64,000 bases of DNA from Symbiodinium natans (Eukaryota > Sar > Dinophyceae > Suessiales > Symbiodiniaceae). The stretch covers positions 611,549-675,548 of the forward strand of contig CAJNDS010001001.1 of assembly GCA_905221605.1 (NCBI GenBank). Direction: 5' to 3'. The notes under the pieces were generated by a model, which worked only from the letters and a program-made list of their open reading frames with translations, had not been told where the DNA came from and searched no databases. Both the position numbers and the translations under genes were made by a program. Positions 54,061 through 64,000 of this stretch are shown piece after piece; within the stretch, counting starts at the first letter, position 1, and every line of letters begins with the position of its first letter.

Positions 54061-55929
54061 CGGGCTGATGGGCTTGGACCCATGTTCTGGGGTTCATTTG
54101 GGTACTTGAGAGTAGGTAGGGTAACTATGGTTATAACATTCTGTAAATGGGTACTCTTTGGAGGTTTTTTAGGGTGCTTAGAAAGTAGGGTTAGAAGCAG
54201 GGTAGGTATGGTTTTTTGCGCACTTAGAACTTAGCACTCTCTACCTTGTTACGTAGCCCAGGGACCTCCAAGTGTTCTTCTGGGGTTCAGGGGCTTATCG
54301 GCTTAGGGTGTTGGGGCTTTGGTTTCAGGAGTCTAGGAGTTCAGGGGCTGTCTGTCAAAGGGCTTAAGGTGTTTAGGGTTTGGCCCCTGTGCCCAATCCA
54401 GAAGGATTCAGTATGACTTTCGCTCAAGTACCCGTCTGGTGTATGCTTGAGGGTCCCGGCCGCATCGGCCAAGCAGTTTCTGTCCGCAGCCGTGAGATTC
54501 CCACATCGGAATGTGCTCACATACCCTCAACCCCTGCGTTCCAAGGGTGGGAAACGTCTCAGGAGTGTAGGGAGGGATTCGGCATCTGCCCGGGTGTAGG
54601 GTTGGTTGGCACCCGCATAGCTGGAAAAATGTCACAACGATGAGGTCGGAACAGCCTGCACACACACAGAGTGTTCCCTCATCTTCCGAGAAAAACCAGA
54701 AACGCAAGGTTTTGGGGTCATCAATCGTGAACTACCCCCCCCCCCCCCGCCCCACAAAAAAGCATTACGCTCTAAACCCTAAACTAGGGGCCCCCAAAAC
54801 CACATAAACATAAGGATCCTACTATTGGGGTGTAAGGGCCCCTATGAGGGGGGATTCCGAAAAACCCTGTTTGTAGGATCCTTATGTTTATGTGGCTTTT
54901 TGGGCCCCTATGACTCGAGGGCCCTAGACCGCAGCACTTTCGGGGGGTCCCTCCAAGTATAGATAAGGTCCAAGGCAAGTTCTGAAGAGCAAATCCGAAG
55001 GGTGTAGGGTCTTGGCGTGCAAGGTTGAGGGTTAGGTATGTAGGTTTAGTGCAATTGATGAGGGGTTTAGGGTTTAGGGTTTAGGGTTTAGGGCGTGGAA
55101 GGTTCAAAGTATAGAGCTTCAATGTTGGGGCGGGTTGGCTAATCACCCGGGGGGCCCCTTGTCTTCATCTAGACGGCGGCGAGTGGGCCATCAGAGAACC
55201 CCTCAACCCTAAACCCCTAAACCCTAAACCCAGCAGAGGGTTTAGGGTTTAGGGTTTAGGGTTTAGGGTTTAGGGTTTAGGGTTTAGGGTTTAGGGTTCA
55301 GGGTTTAGGGTAGCTGCCAACTCCGGGGAGCATGAACCGTGCAACTCCTTCCTAGTGCAGCAAGAGGAGCACACCCACGAAACGGGCCAGGGACTCGAGC
55401 ACGCCAGTGGCATTACGGCGAAAGTCCTGGTAGAAAAACCTCAGTCGCAGAGCCGCGAAATGTCGGAATCCCTACACCCTAAAGCCCCATCATGTCGAGC
55501 AAGGCATGGGTTTAGGGTTTAGGGTTTAGGGCTTAGGGTTTAGGGTTTAGGATTTAGGGCTTAGGGCTTAGGGCTTAGGGTTTAGGGTTTAGGGTTTAGG
55601 GTTTAGGGTTCAGGGTTCAGGGTTTAGGGTTTAGGGTTTAGGGTATGGGGGTCTACAAGACTGAGGAGCCCCAACAGCTCCCAACAAAAAAAGGGTTTGC
55701 CCCTTGAGAATCCAGCAGGAGGTACCCCTTTATGGGGGGAGGCCCCATGGTTTGGGGAATAGGGCTTACCCTGAAACTCTTGACCCTAAACCGTAAACTC
55801 TACACCCTAAACCCTAAACATTCTAGGACTTGAGACGCCAGAACGCCTCTTAAGAGGTACCAGTCCCTCTCTAGGACGGCACTTCGAACCTTAAGGCAGG
55901 GCATGCCTACATTGAACTCTCAGGGCATG

Positions 55930-56012
55930 AGGCCCTAAACCCTAAACCCTAAACCCTAAACCCTAAACCCTAAACCCTAAACCCTAAACCCTAAACCCTA
56001 AACCCTAAACCC
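55930..56012 (-). repeat. Internal telomere-like array (CCCTAAA)n
   Basis: About 12 perfect units adjoining the exon at 56024-56111. A TTTAGGG array (56136-56203) lies on the other side. Confidence 0.95.
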
Positions 56013-56023
56013 TTCTGGACTTG

Positions 56024-56111
56024 TCACAGGGCCAGGCCGGGAAACACTTCGACTCGGTCCGGCTTCTGCTTCTGCATTTCCAGGAAGATCCGATAGCGAA
56101 GCTCGGCCCAC
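56024..56111 (-). CDS. Exon of an unrecognised gene, possibly terminal
   Basis: Acceptor CCCCCTGCTAG|GTGG, then WAELRYRIFLEMQKQKPDRV and on to TGA at 56024-56026. A GC donor before the stop is an alternative. Convergent telomere-like flanks. Function unknown. Confidence 0.5.
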
Positions 56112-56524
56112 CTAGCAGGGGGAGCGGAACCCAGGTTTAGGGTTTAGGGTTTAGGGTTTAGGGTTTAGGGTTTAGGGTTTAGGGTTTAGGGTTTAGGGTT
56201 TAGGCCATCCTGCTTTTCCGAGCAGGATGGCGATCATCTCCGTGTGAGCAGCTGGTGCTTCTGACCTTCTACACTGATGGCACACCGCCAGACAGCACTT
56301 TACGTGGTTCTGTTCGTGGGACTACTCGAGCCGCGCATGTGGCCTGGTAAAAAAGTCAGGACTCTATATCCACTCGAAGAGCCTGAGGCGTCGGTTGATA
56401 TAAATGCCCAAGTCTATACTCCCCTTAGAACCTTAATAAAGATAATATTGGTAATATCCTCTTGGATTGTATATGAACAAACAATGCGTAAAACATAATT
56501 CCCAAGGGGGATATATAAGTGTGT

Positions 56525-56612
56525 GATAAGGGCCCCCTTTTTTGGGTTGGCTATTTTATCAGGGAACCATAACCCAAAAAAAGGGGTAAAGGGTACCACT
56601 GGGCTACTAAGA
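56525..56612. mobile_element. Element family E copy
   Basis: TTTTTTGGGTTGGCTATTTTA and GGGTACCACTGGGCTACTAAG. Confidence 0.55.
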
Positions 56613-56710
56613 AATGCCCTAAACCCTAAACCCTAAGCCCTAAGCCCTAAGCCCTAAACCCTAAACCCTAAACCCTAAACCCTAAACCCTATGCCCACGT
56701 GTGCACTCAC

Positions 56711-56777
56711 CTCGCGATCGGCCGAATGTGATGCATGAGGAAGAGGTTCAACTTCTCGCAGGGCGGACCGGGCCAGC
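56711..56777 (-). CDS. Exon with canonical AG / GTGAGT sites, unrecognised
   Basis: Acceptor GTTTGACAG|GC and donor GCGAG|GTGAGTGC, the best textbook donor in the window. Reads WPGPPCEKLNLFLMHHIRPI. It is 250 bp beyond the acceptor of 56024-56111 in transcript-upstream direction, so the two may belong to one gene. The phases (ends phase 2; next begins with one base then TGG) are compatible. Confidence 0.5.
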
Positions 56778-57318
56778 CTGTCAAACAGGCTTCTAGGGCC
56801 TCCCCGAAACCCTAAACCCTAGACCCTAAACCCAAAACCCCAAACCCCAAACCCTATACCCTAAACCCGCTGCGCAGCATCTTCCCCTCCAAGAACTCTG
56901 CACCCTTTGTGCAGGATGCACAAGGATCTTTAAGACCAGTCTATTTTGGGTTTAGGGTTCAGGCTGGGTTCTTGCGGTACGTCAGAAGCCCATCAGAACT
57001 AGGGCTTGGGTTCTGGGGCCTTCGGATCCCCCCCAAGCCCAGAGCCGCACTACCACTACTTGCCAAAGCCCGCCTAGACTTGTAGGGTCCTTAAGGGAGG
57101 GTTTAGGGTTTAGGCTTTAGGGTTAAGGCCCTAAATCGATTTATCAGCATGGGTACTTACGTGCTACAGTCCCCACCATCAGTCCTATCCTATAATCAAA
57201 GCAGGGTATAATTGCGGCATGAAACCCTCCCTTCGCAACGCCCTCAGCTCCGAGTGCCTCGGTCGCCCTGAAGTTTATGGCGAAGTTAAGTTACTTCTCC
57301 TGCTACCCCCCCCCCCAA

Positions 57319-57404
57319 AAAAAAAAACACACACACACACACACACGCGCACACGCACAATATATATATATATATATACATAATATATATATATATATAT
57401 ATAT
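57319..57404. repeat. (CA)n and (TA)n microsatellites
   Basis: A poly-A run, then CACACA, then TATATA. Confidence 0.93.
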
Positions 57405-57639
57405 AGAAAACATGAATATCCTCTTGCCTGGCTGTTGGCACGCAGACGTCACGACATCCCGCGGGTCCTTGGGCGCAACCATTGAAGAAGCTCACTTGGG
57501 TTCAGGGTTTAGGGTTTAGGGTTGAGGGTCTAGGGTTTAAGGTTGCAATGGCCCCTAAATCCCTAAAGCCCAAGGCCAGGCCGCAAGGGGGCTGTGGGGG
57601 GGTGCGGGGAGTTGGGTGGGTGTAAGCCAGTACAAGCCC

Positions 57640-58421
57640 CAGGCGCTAGGCCCTAAACCCGCTAGGTCCTAAACCCTGAGCCCCAGACCCTAGGCCCTAA
57701 ACCCCAGGCCCAAGCCCCAAACCCTAGGCCGTAAACCCTAAGCCCCAAGCCCTAGGCCCTAAACCCGAAGCCCCAAATTCTAGGCCCTGGGCCAAACCCC
57801 AGACCCTGAACCCTGAGCCCCAAAGCCTGGGCCCTAAACCCCAGCTCCTAAACCCCCCAAACCTTAGGCCCTAAGCCCCAAACCCGTAAACCCTAAGCCC
57901 CAGGCCCTCAACCACAAGCCCTACACCCTAAGCCCCAAACCTTAGGCAAACCCCAGGCCCTAAACTTTAAGCCCCAAACCCTAGGACCTCAACCCTAAAA
58001 CCCAAACCCTAGGCCCTAAACCCTAAGAGCCAAACCCAAAACTAGGCCCTAGACCTAGACGCTAAACCCTAAGCCCCAAACCCTAGGCCCGAAACCCTGA
58101 GCCTCAAACCCTAGGCCCTAAACCACAAACCCCAAACCCCAAGCCCTCGGCCCTAAAAAAACCCTAAGCCCCAAAATCTAGGCCCTCAACCCTAAAACCC
58201 AAACCCTAGGCCCTAAACCGTAAGCGCCAAACCCTGGGCCCCTAAACTCTAAGCACCAAAACCTAGGCCCTGGACCTAGGCCCTAAACCCTAAGCCCAAG
58301 GCCCTAGACCCCAAACCCTAGGCCCGAAACCCTGAGCCTCAAAACCCTAAACCACACCCCAAGCCCTAGGCCCTAAAACCCTCGGCCCTAAACCCTAAGC
58401 CCCCAGCCCTAGGCCCTAAAC
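57640..58421 (-). repeat. Variant array with alternating CCCTAGG, CCCTAAA and CCCTAAGC units
   Basis: About 780 bp in which CCCTAGG-, CCCTAAA- and CCCTAAGCCCCAAA-type units alternate with a period of roughly 28 bp. This order is not seen elsewhere in the window. Confidence 0.85.
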
Positions 58422-58670
58422 CGGTGTAGATGGTGCCCTTCGCACGAAGAACGGGTGGAGATGTGTCCTCTCGTACGTTTCGGTGGCCGTCTCATCGCCC
58501 TCCACGACTTCGTCCGCTTGGTAGGGCACGTCTGCTTCATCTTCGTAGCGAGACTCCCACCATCGAGGGTCGAACTCGGCGATGCAGATGTCCCATGCCA
58601 TATCGGCATGGCCAAGCGATGGATAGGCAAGCCAATCGAGACATTGCACAGCACGGGCGTGCTGGGCATG
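58422..58670 (-). CDS. Longest well-bounded exon candidate (83 codons), unrecognised
   Basis: Acceptor CGTTTGACAG|CAT and donor ACACCG|GTTTAGGG enclose 249 bp open in one frame. The protein is hydrophilic and acidic: LDWLAYPSLGHADMAWD, then IAEFDPRWWESRYEDEADV, a run of Glu/Asp/Thr, and a basic end (HPFFVRR). No family recognised. Other frames are also partly open, but this one has the most protein-like composition. High-side flank is TTTAGGG, low-side flank the variant array. Confidence 0.52.
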
Positions 58671-58940
58671 CTGTCAAACGATTCGACGCGGGGAAAGGAG
58701 CCGAACACTGACGCTGTAGGGTTTAGGGTTTAGGGCTTGGGGTTTAGGGTTTAGGGTTTAGGGTTTGGGGTTTAGGGTTTAGGGTTTGGAGCCTTAGAGC
58801 TGCAGCCACCGGCTCCCGCAGGAACAGCACGAACCGCGTCGAGCGAGACGAGCTCTTCAGCAGCAGCCTGGCATCATGGAGCAAGTCCTTTTAAGCCATT
58901 TTGCTCTGGAACCCTAAACCCTAAACCCTAAACCCTAAAC

Positions 58941-59062
58941 CCTCAACCCTGCAACCCTGCAACCCTGCAACCCTGCAACCCTGCAACCCTGCAACCCTGC
59001 AACCCTGCAACCCTGCAACCCTGCAACCCTGCAACCCTGCAACCCTGCAACCCTGCAACCCT
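58941..59062 (-). repeat. CAACCCTG array (period 8)
   Basis: About 15 perfect copies of CAACCCTG. Encodes the artefact repeat GLQGCRVA on the minus strand. Confidence 0.95.
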
Positions 59063-59088
59063 ACACCCGGCTGGGAGTTTGGGGGTGT

Positions 59089-59113
59089 TGGGGGGGGGGG
59101 GGGGGGGGGGGGG
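59089..59113 (+). repeat. Poly-G tract
   Basis: About 25 G. Confidence 0.92.
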
Positions 59114-60106
59114 TGGATCTTTGTTCGACTTTCACGAAGCAAACCTAACAATGCAAAGACTCAGCCCGGCAGCTTGGTTTCCTGAATTCAATAGGAATAC
59201 CCTAAACCCTAACCCCTAACCCCTAAACCCTAACCCCTAACCCCTAAACCCTAAACCCTAAACCCTAAACCCTAGACCCTATCTGGCCACTCTGCAGGTA
59301 TAGTTTGAGGCAATGGGGGTCACTTGCGGCCGTCGACATCATCAAAGGGTTTAGGGTTTAGGGTTTAGGGATTAGGGATTAGGGACAGTCAACCACAACC
59401 CAAAAAACCCACAAATACGCATCCACAACCCACGTGTTGAGGGTTTAGGGTTCACACGATCTGTTCTGCACGGGTGCCGCAAAACTAGATGAGAGCTCAG
59501 GGTTTCTATTCTGGCGAACATAGCTGCACGTGGAATCCCTACTTGAAGGTGAATATTAAAGAATTTTATGATATTGGTGTTTTGTCATGCTTCAGATTTG
59601 ATTTATGGTTTTTGTACGTGTATAGCCATACAGATGCTGTCTCCGATTTTTCAAAAAAAAGCAAATACGATGTAAGCAATTAGGGTGGTTCAAAGGTACC
59701 CTGCAAAAACAACTATAACCATAGTTCAACTGCTGGGTACTATATTATATGAACCACCAAGCAACTGGGACTCCCAAAAACACCCTCAACCCTGAACGCT
59801 AAACTAAACCCTAAAGTTCCTCAAGCCCCCAAGACCCGAACACCCCAACCCCCCCCCCTGCCACACACACATCTCACATTATTAAACCCTGAGGACCCTA
59901 AATCCTAAAGAAACACCCTAAACCCTAAACCCTGAACCCTAAACCCCCAACAGAAAGGCTACCCCGCGCCTGGCTTCCCCTGCGGGGTCCAGCGACGGCG
60001 GCGGCGCGTCGAAATCCTGGGTGTTGCTGAAGCCTTTACATAATTTTTATAGAGTTTAGGTGTAGGGTTTAGGGTCTAGGGTCTAGGGTCTAGGGTTTAG
60101 GGTTTA

Positions 60107-60172
60107 GGGTATGATAATAGTGGGGCACTATCATCCCTACTAAGGAGTGTTAGTATAAGGGGTAACATCCCA
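60107..60172. mobile_element. Element family B, short copy
   Basis: ATGATAATAGTGGGGCACTATCATCCCTACTAAGG..AAGGGGTAACATCCCAA; the left outer arm is missing. Confidence 0.5.
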
Positions 60173-61721
60173 ACTTGTAGAGTTTGGGTCCCCTTTTGTT
60201 AAAAAGCCGGCGCTTCGTTCGTCAATGGCTCTGGCGCAGCCAGGTACGCAGGCCAGAATCTTGCTGTGACTACTCAAACCCTACACCCACGCGGTAAAAA
60301 AAAACAAGGGCCCCAAAACCCAAAACCCTGCGGCAACCCTAAACCCTAAACCCTCAACCCTAAACCCAAAACCCTACAAACCCCAAAGCCGCCCTTCATG
60401 AAGCAACCTCAGATGCCACCGAACTGCCGTTCTTCAGCTATGGACAACTAACGAAACAGCATCTTTAACCCTATCTAGACCCAAGACTAGGTTTCAAGGG
60501 GCGTGCAAGTGAACCTGACCTCAAACAAAAGGAAGAAGGGCCTACTCTGGGTCCTAGCTATAGACCCTACAGACCCTTGATCGTAGTTCCTGCTTTGGTC
60601 TTCTACATGTACACCAGCCAGAAAAACAAGCACCCACAAAAGCGAACCCCTAAACCCTTTAAAGCCCCAAAGCCGAAACCCTCTAGCCCGCAACCCTGAA
60701 CCCTACACCCAACACACGTCCGCTGCGTGACAAAATCTGCATGTAACTCACATGTTTCTTAACACCATTGAGGCTGGTTTTAAGGTTCAAGGGGAAAAAT
60801 CGCCTGAAATGTAAGCAAACAGCAGTGCTCCCGTGCAATTCTAGTCTCGCTTAACCCTCAACCTGCTGTGTTCAACCCAGGCTCCTCTCCACCCTAACAC
60901 CTAAACCCTAAACCCTAAACCCCAAACCCTAAACCCAAACCCTAAACCCTAAACCCCAAGCTCTGAACCTGCTCAACAGATCCAGGGGTCTGATGGGTCC
61001 AGCCCGGTAGATGGGAGACCCGAGCTGGCATCGGAGTGGGTCTTGGGTACTTTAAGGTAGGGTTTAGGGTTTAGGGTTAGGGTTTAGGGTTTAGGGTTTA
61101 GGGTTTAGGGTTTCGGGTTTAGGGTTTCGGGTTTAGGTTTCGTTAGAGTTTGAGAGTTCGAGAGATTGATAAGGTCAGGCGTTTGAGCTCGAGACTACGC
61201 GAGTTTGAAAACCATGATGCTTTGAATGCGTCGGAGGTTCGCAGTTTGACAGTTTGTAAGGGGGCAAATATGAAAGCTTGACAGCGGTCTGAGTCTGAAC
61301 GAAACCCTAAACCCTAAACCCTAAACCCTAAACCCTAAACCCTAAACTCTAAACCCTAAGATTGCGAGAGCCGCGTCGAAAAGAGCCTGGGGACTCTCGG
61401 AGCCTGGGAAGGGGAAGAATCACATGAGGCCCAAGAAAAGCCCCAAACCCCCAAAACCCGAAAAGCCCGAAACCCTCTCCTGAAATTACATATAGGGTTT
61501 AGGGTTTAGGGTTAGGGTTTAGGGTTTAGGGTTTAGGGATCCACAAGATGATTTAAGGGTATATTCCTGATTAGTTCTGGCCAAGCCGACAGGGTTTTCC
61601 CTAAACCCTAAACCCTAAACCCTAAACCCTACTTCTGGAACCCGAGGTCCTAGACCCTGCTGTGTCCGGCGGGTTCCGGCTTTGGGGTTTGCAGGTTTTG
61701 GGACTTGTAGGGGATAATTTA

Positions 61722-61803
61722 GGGATGTTCCTCATTATACTAACGGTCCTCGATGGGGATTCTACTAGGGGGTACTATATTCTCATTTTCAAGGACTGTT
61801 GGG
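61722..61803. mobile_element. Element family B copy (left arm intact)
   Basis: GGGATGTTCCTCATTATACT and AACGGTCCTCGATGGGGAT, with the right arm diverged after AAGGACTGTTGGGG. Confidence 0.5.
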
Positions 61804-61842
61804 GTACTGGGTACTCCGGAACTCCGGCATTGGTGAAGCTGA

Positions 61843-61950
61843 CTAGGGTTTAGGGTTTAGGGTTTAGGGTTTAGGGTTTAGGGTTTAGGGTTTAGGGTTT
61901 AGGGTTTAGGGTTTAGGGTTTAGGGTTTAGGGTTTAGGGTTTAGGGTTTA
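61843..61950 (+). repeat. Internal telomere-like array (TTTAGGG)n
   Basis: 15 perfect units. Confidence 0.97.
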
Positions 61951-62065
61951 GAGGTGGCTGTTTCTGGCGCACGCAGGGGGCAGATCCGACGTACCGATCT
62001 CCACGGCCTTCCCTAACCCGATCAACATCGTCCTTGTTACATCCTGGGTCGCGCCTCAGATGCTT

Positions 62066-62182
62066 CCCTAAGGGTCCCATGTACCGAGAAAAGTAATACG
62101 GTATATACTTGGGCCCCCAAGCAACTACATGGGAACCTCTTTAAGGCCCAAATATATGCGATCTAGGTACATGGACCCTTAG
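62066..62182. mobile_element. Element family F copy
   Basis: CTAAGGGTCCCATGTACCGA at the left and TAGGTACATGGACCCTTAG at the right, with internal CTTGGGCC / GGCCCAA arms. Confidence 0.65.
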
Positions 62183-62186
62183 AGCC

Positions 62187-62252
62187 AAACCCTAAACCCT
62201 AAACCCTAAACCCTAAACCCTAAACCCTAAACCCTAAACCCTAAACCCTAAA
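62187..62252 (-). repeat. Internal telomere-like array (CCCTAAA)n
   Basis: Nine perfect units directly beside an element family F copy. Confidence 0.95.
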
Positions 62253-62585
62253 CGTATCAGCCCAGGGAGCGTTCTCCATTGTGCCTGTGTGGCTCTTCTT
62301 CGACTCCCCATGCCGCGCCCAATCGCTGGGTTTCAGGGTCCGGTCGGCAACAAAAGTGACGGCTTAGGGTTTGGGGTTTAGGGTTTAGGGTTTAGGGTGT
62401 GGCTCTTCCTTGTCGAAGGACAGCTTGGAGGTTCAGGGTGTAGCGTACAAGGAACACTAAACCCTAAACCCTAAACCCTAAACCCTGAACCCTAAACCCT
62501 ACACCCTAAACCTGTCGTAGGCCAGGACCTGATGGCCCATGTCGCATCTAAGGCCAGGCTGGCACTCTAAAAACCCAAGAGATCC

Positions 62586-62706
62586 CTACTTGGAGGTTCA
62601 TGGGTACTTATAACCCCAATGGTTTCGGGTTTAGGGTTTAGGGTTAAGGGTTTAGGGCAATTCTGAGTAGTCATCATTGGGGTTATAAGTACCCTGAACC
62701 TCCAAG
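62586..62706. mobile_element. Element family C copy containing a telomere-like tract
   Basis: CTTGGAGGTTCATGGGTACT at the left, AAGTACCCTGAACCTCCAAG at the right. The middle (about 62626-62660) is TTTAGGG repeats, so either the element inserted around them or the tract grew inside the element. Confidence 0.65.
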
Positions 62707-62965
62707 AAAGTAAGATTCTCTTGGACCCAATCAGGGGTATGCAAGCTGTCCCAACGGCCTGCCTAGTATAGCAGAAGTGGGGACTTCTGACGAGTTTGCC
62801 CCTCCAACCTTAAACTCTAAAAGCCTTTGAATTTCATGTACTTTAGGGACTTGTAATATTTGAATGAATGTGAATGTGCATTTGGGGGTAGCCGGGAGGC
62901 CTGTCTTACATCTATAAAGGGTTTCTTACTACAATAACTGGCAATCCTGTAGGCTTCTTGTAGCC

Positions 62966-63123
62966 AACCCTAAACCCTAAACCCTAAACCCTAAACCCTG
63001 AATACTAAACCCTAAACCCTAAACCCTAAACCCTAAACCCTAAACCCTAAACCCTAAACCCTAAACCCTAAACCCTAAACCCTAAACCCTAAACCCTAAA
63101 CCCTAAACCCTAAACCCTAAACC
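62966..63123 (-). repeat. Internal telomere-like array (CCCTAAA)n
   Basis: About 22 units, one interrupted by CCCTGAATACTAAA near the start. Confidence 0.97.
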
Positions 63124-63199
63124 CAAGCCCAAAAACCTGCACCCTGAATGGGTCCTTCTTTAGGCTCCTGAAAATCATTTAGGGTTTACGGTTTAGGGT

Positions 63200-63298
63200 T
63201 TAGGTGGCGAAGCCTGCTGTTGCAATCAGCTTGAATTCCGCAAGGGCCGCCACCTCAGCAAGCACTTTATGAATATTGCCGGGCTGTGAGGGCGAATC
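63200..63298 (-). CDS. Exon of an unrecognised gene
   Basis: Acceptor CATCCAG|GAT, then DSPSQPGNIHKVLAEVAALA and on to FKLIATAGFAT and a TAA formed by the adjoining TTTAGGG tract. A GC donor (GCAG|GCTTCG) would end it earlier. Function unknown. Confidence 0.42.
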   Translation of the reverse strand, partial: DSPSQPGNIHKVLAEVAALAEFKLIATAGFAT

Positions 63299-63789
63299 CT
63301 GGATGTCTAGAAAAGCACTGGGAAGTTACAGCAGTTGCTGCTCCACGAAACGTGAAAGGGATAACGCCATTATGAATTGGTCGTGTAATGTCTGTTAGTT
63401 TGGCTTCCTAGTGAATGAGCGAAGACGGTGAGCTTACAAAACTAGGCTGAAGGTGTCCAAAAGCTGGAGGAAAAGAACTGATGAATGGTGTACTTCCTAG
63501 AAAACCGTCCCTGTGAACTCACTGTTGTTCCAACTTCGCAGTCTCTTTGAACCAGCCTTTTGGGCTCGAAGGTAATAAGCGGTAGCTAATTAGAGGCTTC
63601 TCCGAGTGACCATTTCACAAGGGTTTTGGCTTAACGAAGGTTTAAGGTTTTAGGGCTTATTCGGGTTTAAAAGCCCAGAACCCTAAACCTTATGACCTCG
63701 GTAGTGGGGAGTCCTGTTCCAATTTCTAAGGAACCCCATCGTTCGGCCCACCCCCACGCATGTTGAATACATCTTGCTCCCCCGACCTG

Positions 63790-64000
63790 GACCCTAAACC
63801 CTAAACCCTAAACCCTAAACCCTAAACCCTGAACCCTGAACCCTGAACCCTACACCCTAAACCCTAAACCCTAAAACCTAAACCCTAAACCCTAAACCCC
63901 CGACCTGGAGGACAGCTGCGGCTAGCCAGTTGCTCCAGGACCTTGCCAGAGGCCGCCAACTCAACCCTGCAAGGGTCCTCTCCCTAAACCCTAAACCCTA
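63790..64000 (-). repeat. CCCTAAA arrays around a short GC-rich island
   Basis: CCCTAAA with CCCTGAA variants (63790-63898), an 80-bp island containing GACCTGGAGGACAGC, then CCCTAAA at the window edge. CCCGACCTGGA occurs on both sides of the first array, at 63780 and 63899, a short direct repeat. Confidence 0.75.

Noticed and set aside
57640-59062. CRISPR array
   Set aside because: Units are short variants of the telomere heptamer with no constant-repeat/unique-spacer structure, in a eukaryotic genome.
58921-59151. Repeat protein with GLQGCRVA units
   Set aside because: Translation of the CAACCCTG array with no coding context.

Overview
This window is eukaryotic nuclear DNA with no bacterial gene layout. 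Nothing in it looks like a long uninterrupted gene. Its dominant feature is the plant/alveolate-type telomere heptamer TTTAGGG and its complement CCCTAAA, in dozens of short internal tracts on both strands and ending in both orientations, so this is not a chromosome end. Between the tracts lie 60-150 bp islands of mixed-composition DNA, several small families of inverted-repeat (MITE-like) elements, long poly-G/poly-C runs and AT or TGTA microsatellites.

The islands make sense as exons. Two loci on the minus strand, A (16363 down to 5797) and B (47137 down to 36882), encode the same protein domain in the same exon order, and this cross-homology is the strongest evidence in the window. In locus B nine exons join in frame with matching splice phases (about 253 codons). 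The protein carries a GGGW-x-SDYD motif inside YIRYLAM...DYDxIP, then LPNxG..HVPALMSG, W..(V/I)A, LFSDM, IFIN and HF(A/S)H motifs. This resembles DXD-type sugar-nucleotide glycosyltransferases (GT32/capsule-synthesis-like). Locus A matches it exon by exon, but its exon 2 is not securely found and the end of its exon 7 is unresolved.

Nearly all these exons start with G after AG (AG|G), and several introns fit only with a GC 5' splice site. Together with TTTAGGG telomeres and very intron-rich genes this points to a dinoflagellate or close alveolate relative. That assignment is an inference; a chromerid, coccidian or other alga is not excluded.

Most exons of A and B are flanked convergently: CCCTAAA tracts on the low-coordinate side and TTTAGGG tracts on the high side. 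Each intron therefore tends to begin in the RNA with (G)TTTAGGG repeats, sometimes at the donor GT itself, and to end with CCCTAAA repeats. The two ends of the intron are complementary. Using this pattern plus splice sites, further likely exons of unrecognised genes appear at 17.2, 18.9, 23.1, 25.4, 27.7 (+ strand), 29.6, 34.8, 53.1, 56.1, 56.7, 58.5 and 63.2 kb.

Layout: 0-5 kb repeats and MITEs with weak exon candidates; 5.8-16.4 kb locus A; 17-36 kb scattered exon-like islands, degenerate arrays and mobile-element fragments; 36.9-47.1 kb locus B; 47-64 kb exon-like islands, long telomere-like arrays, a variant CCCTAGG-type array (57.6-58.4 kb) and a CAACCCTG array (58.9-59.1 kb). Single islands of about 100 bp are often open in several frames on both strands, so calls without paralogue support are given low confidence.
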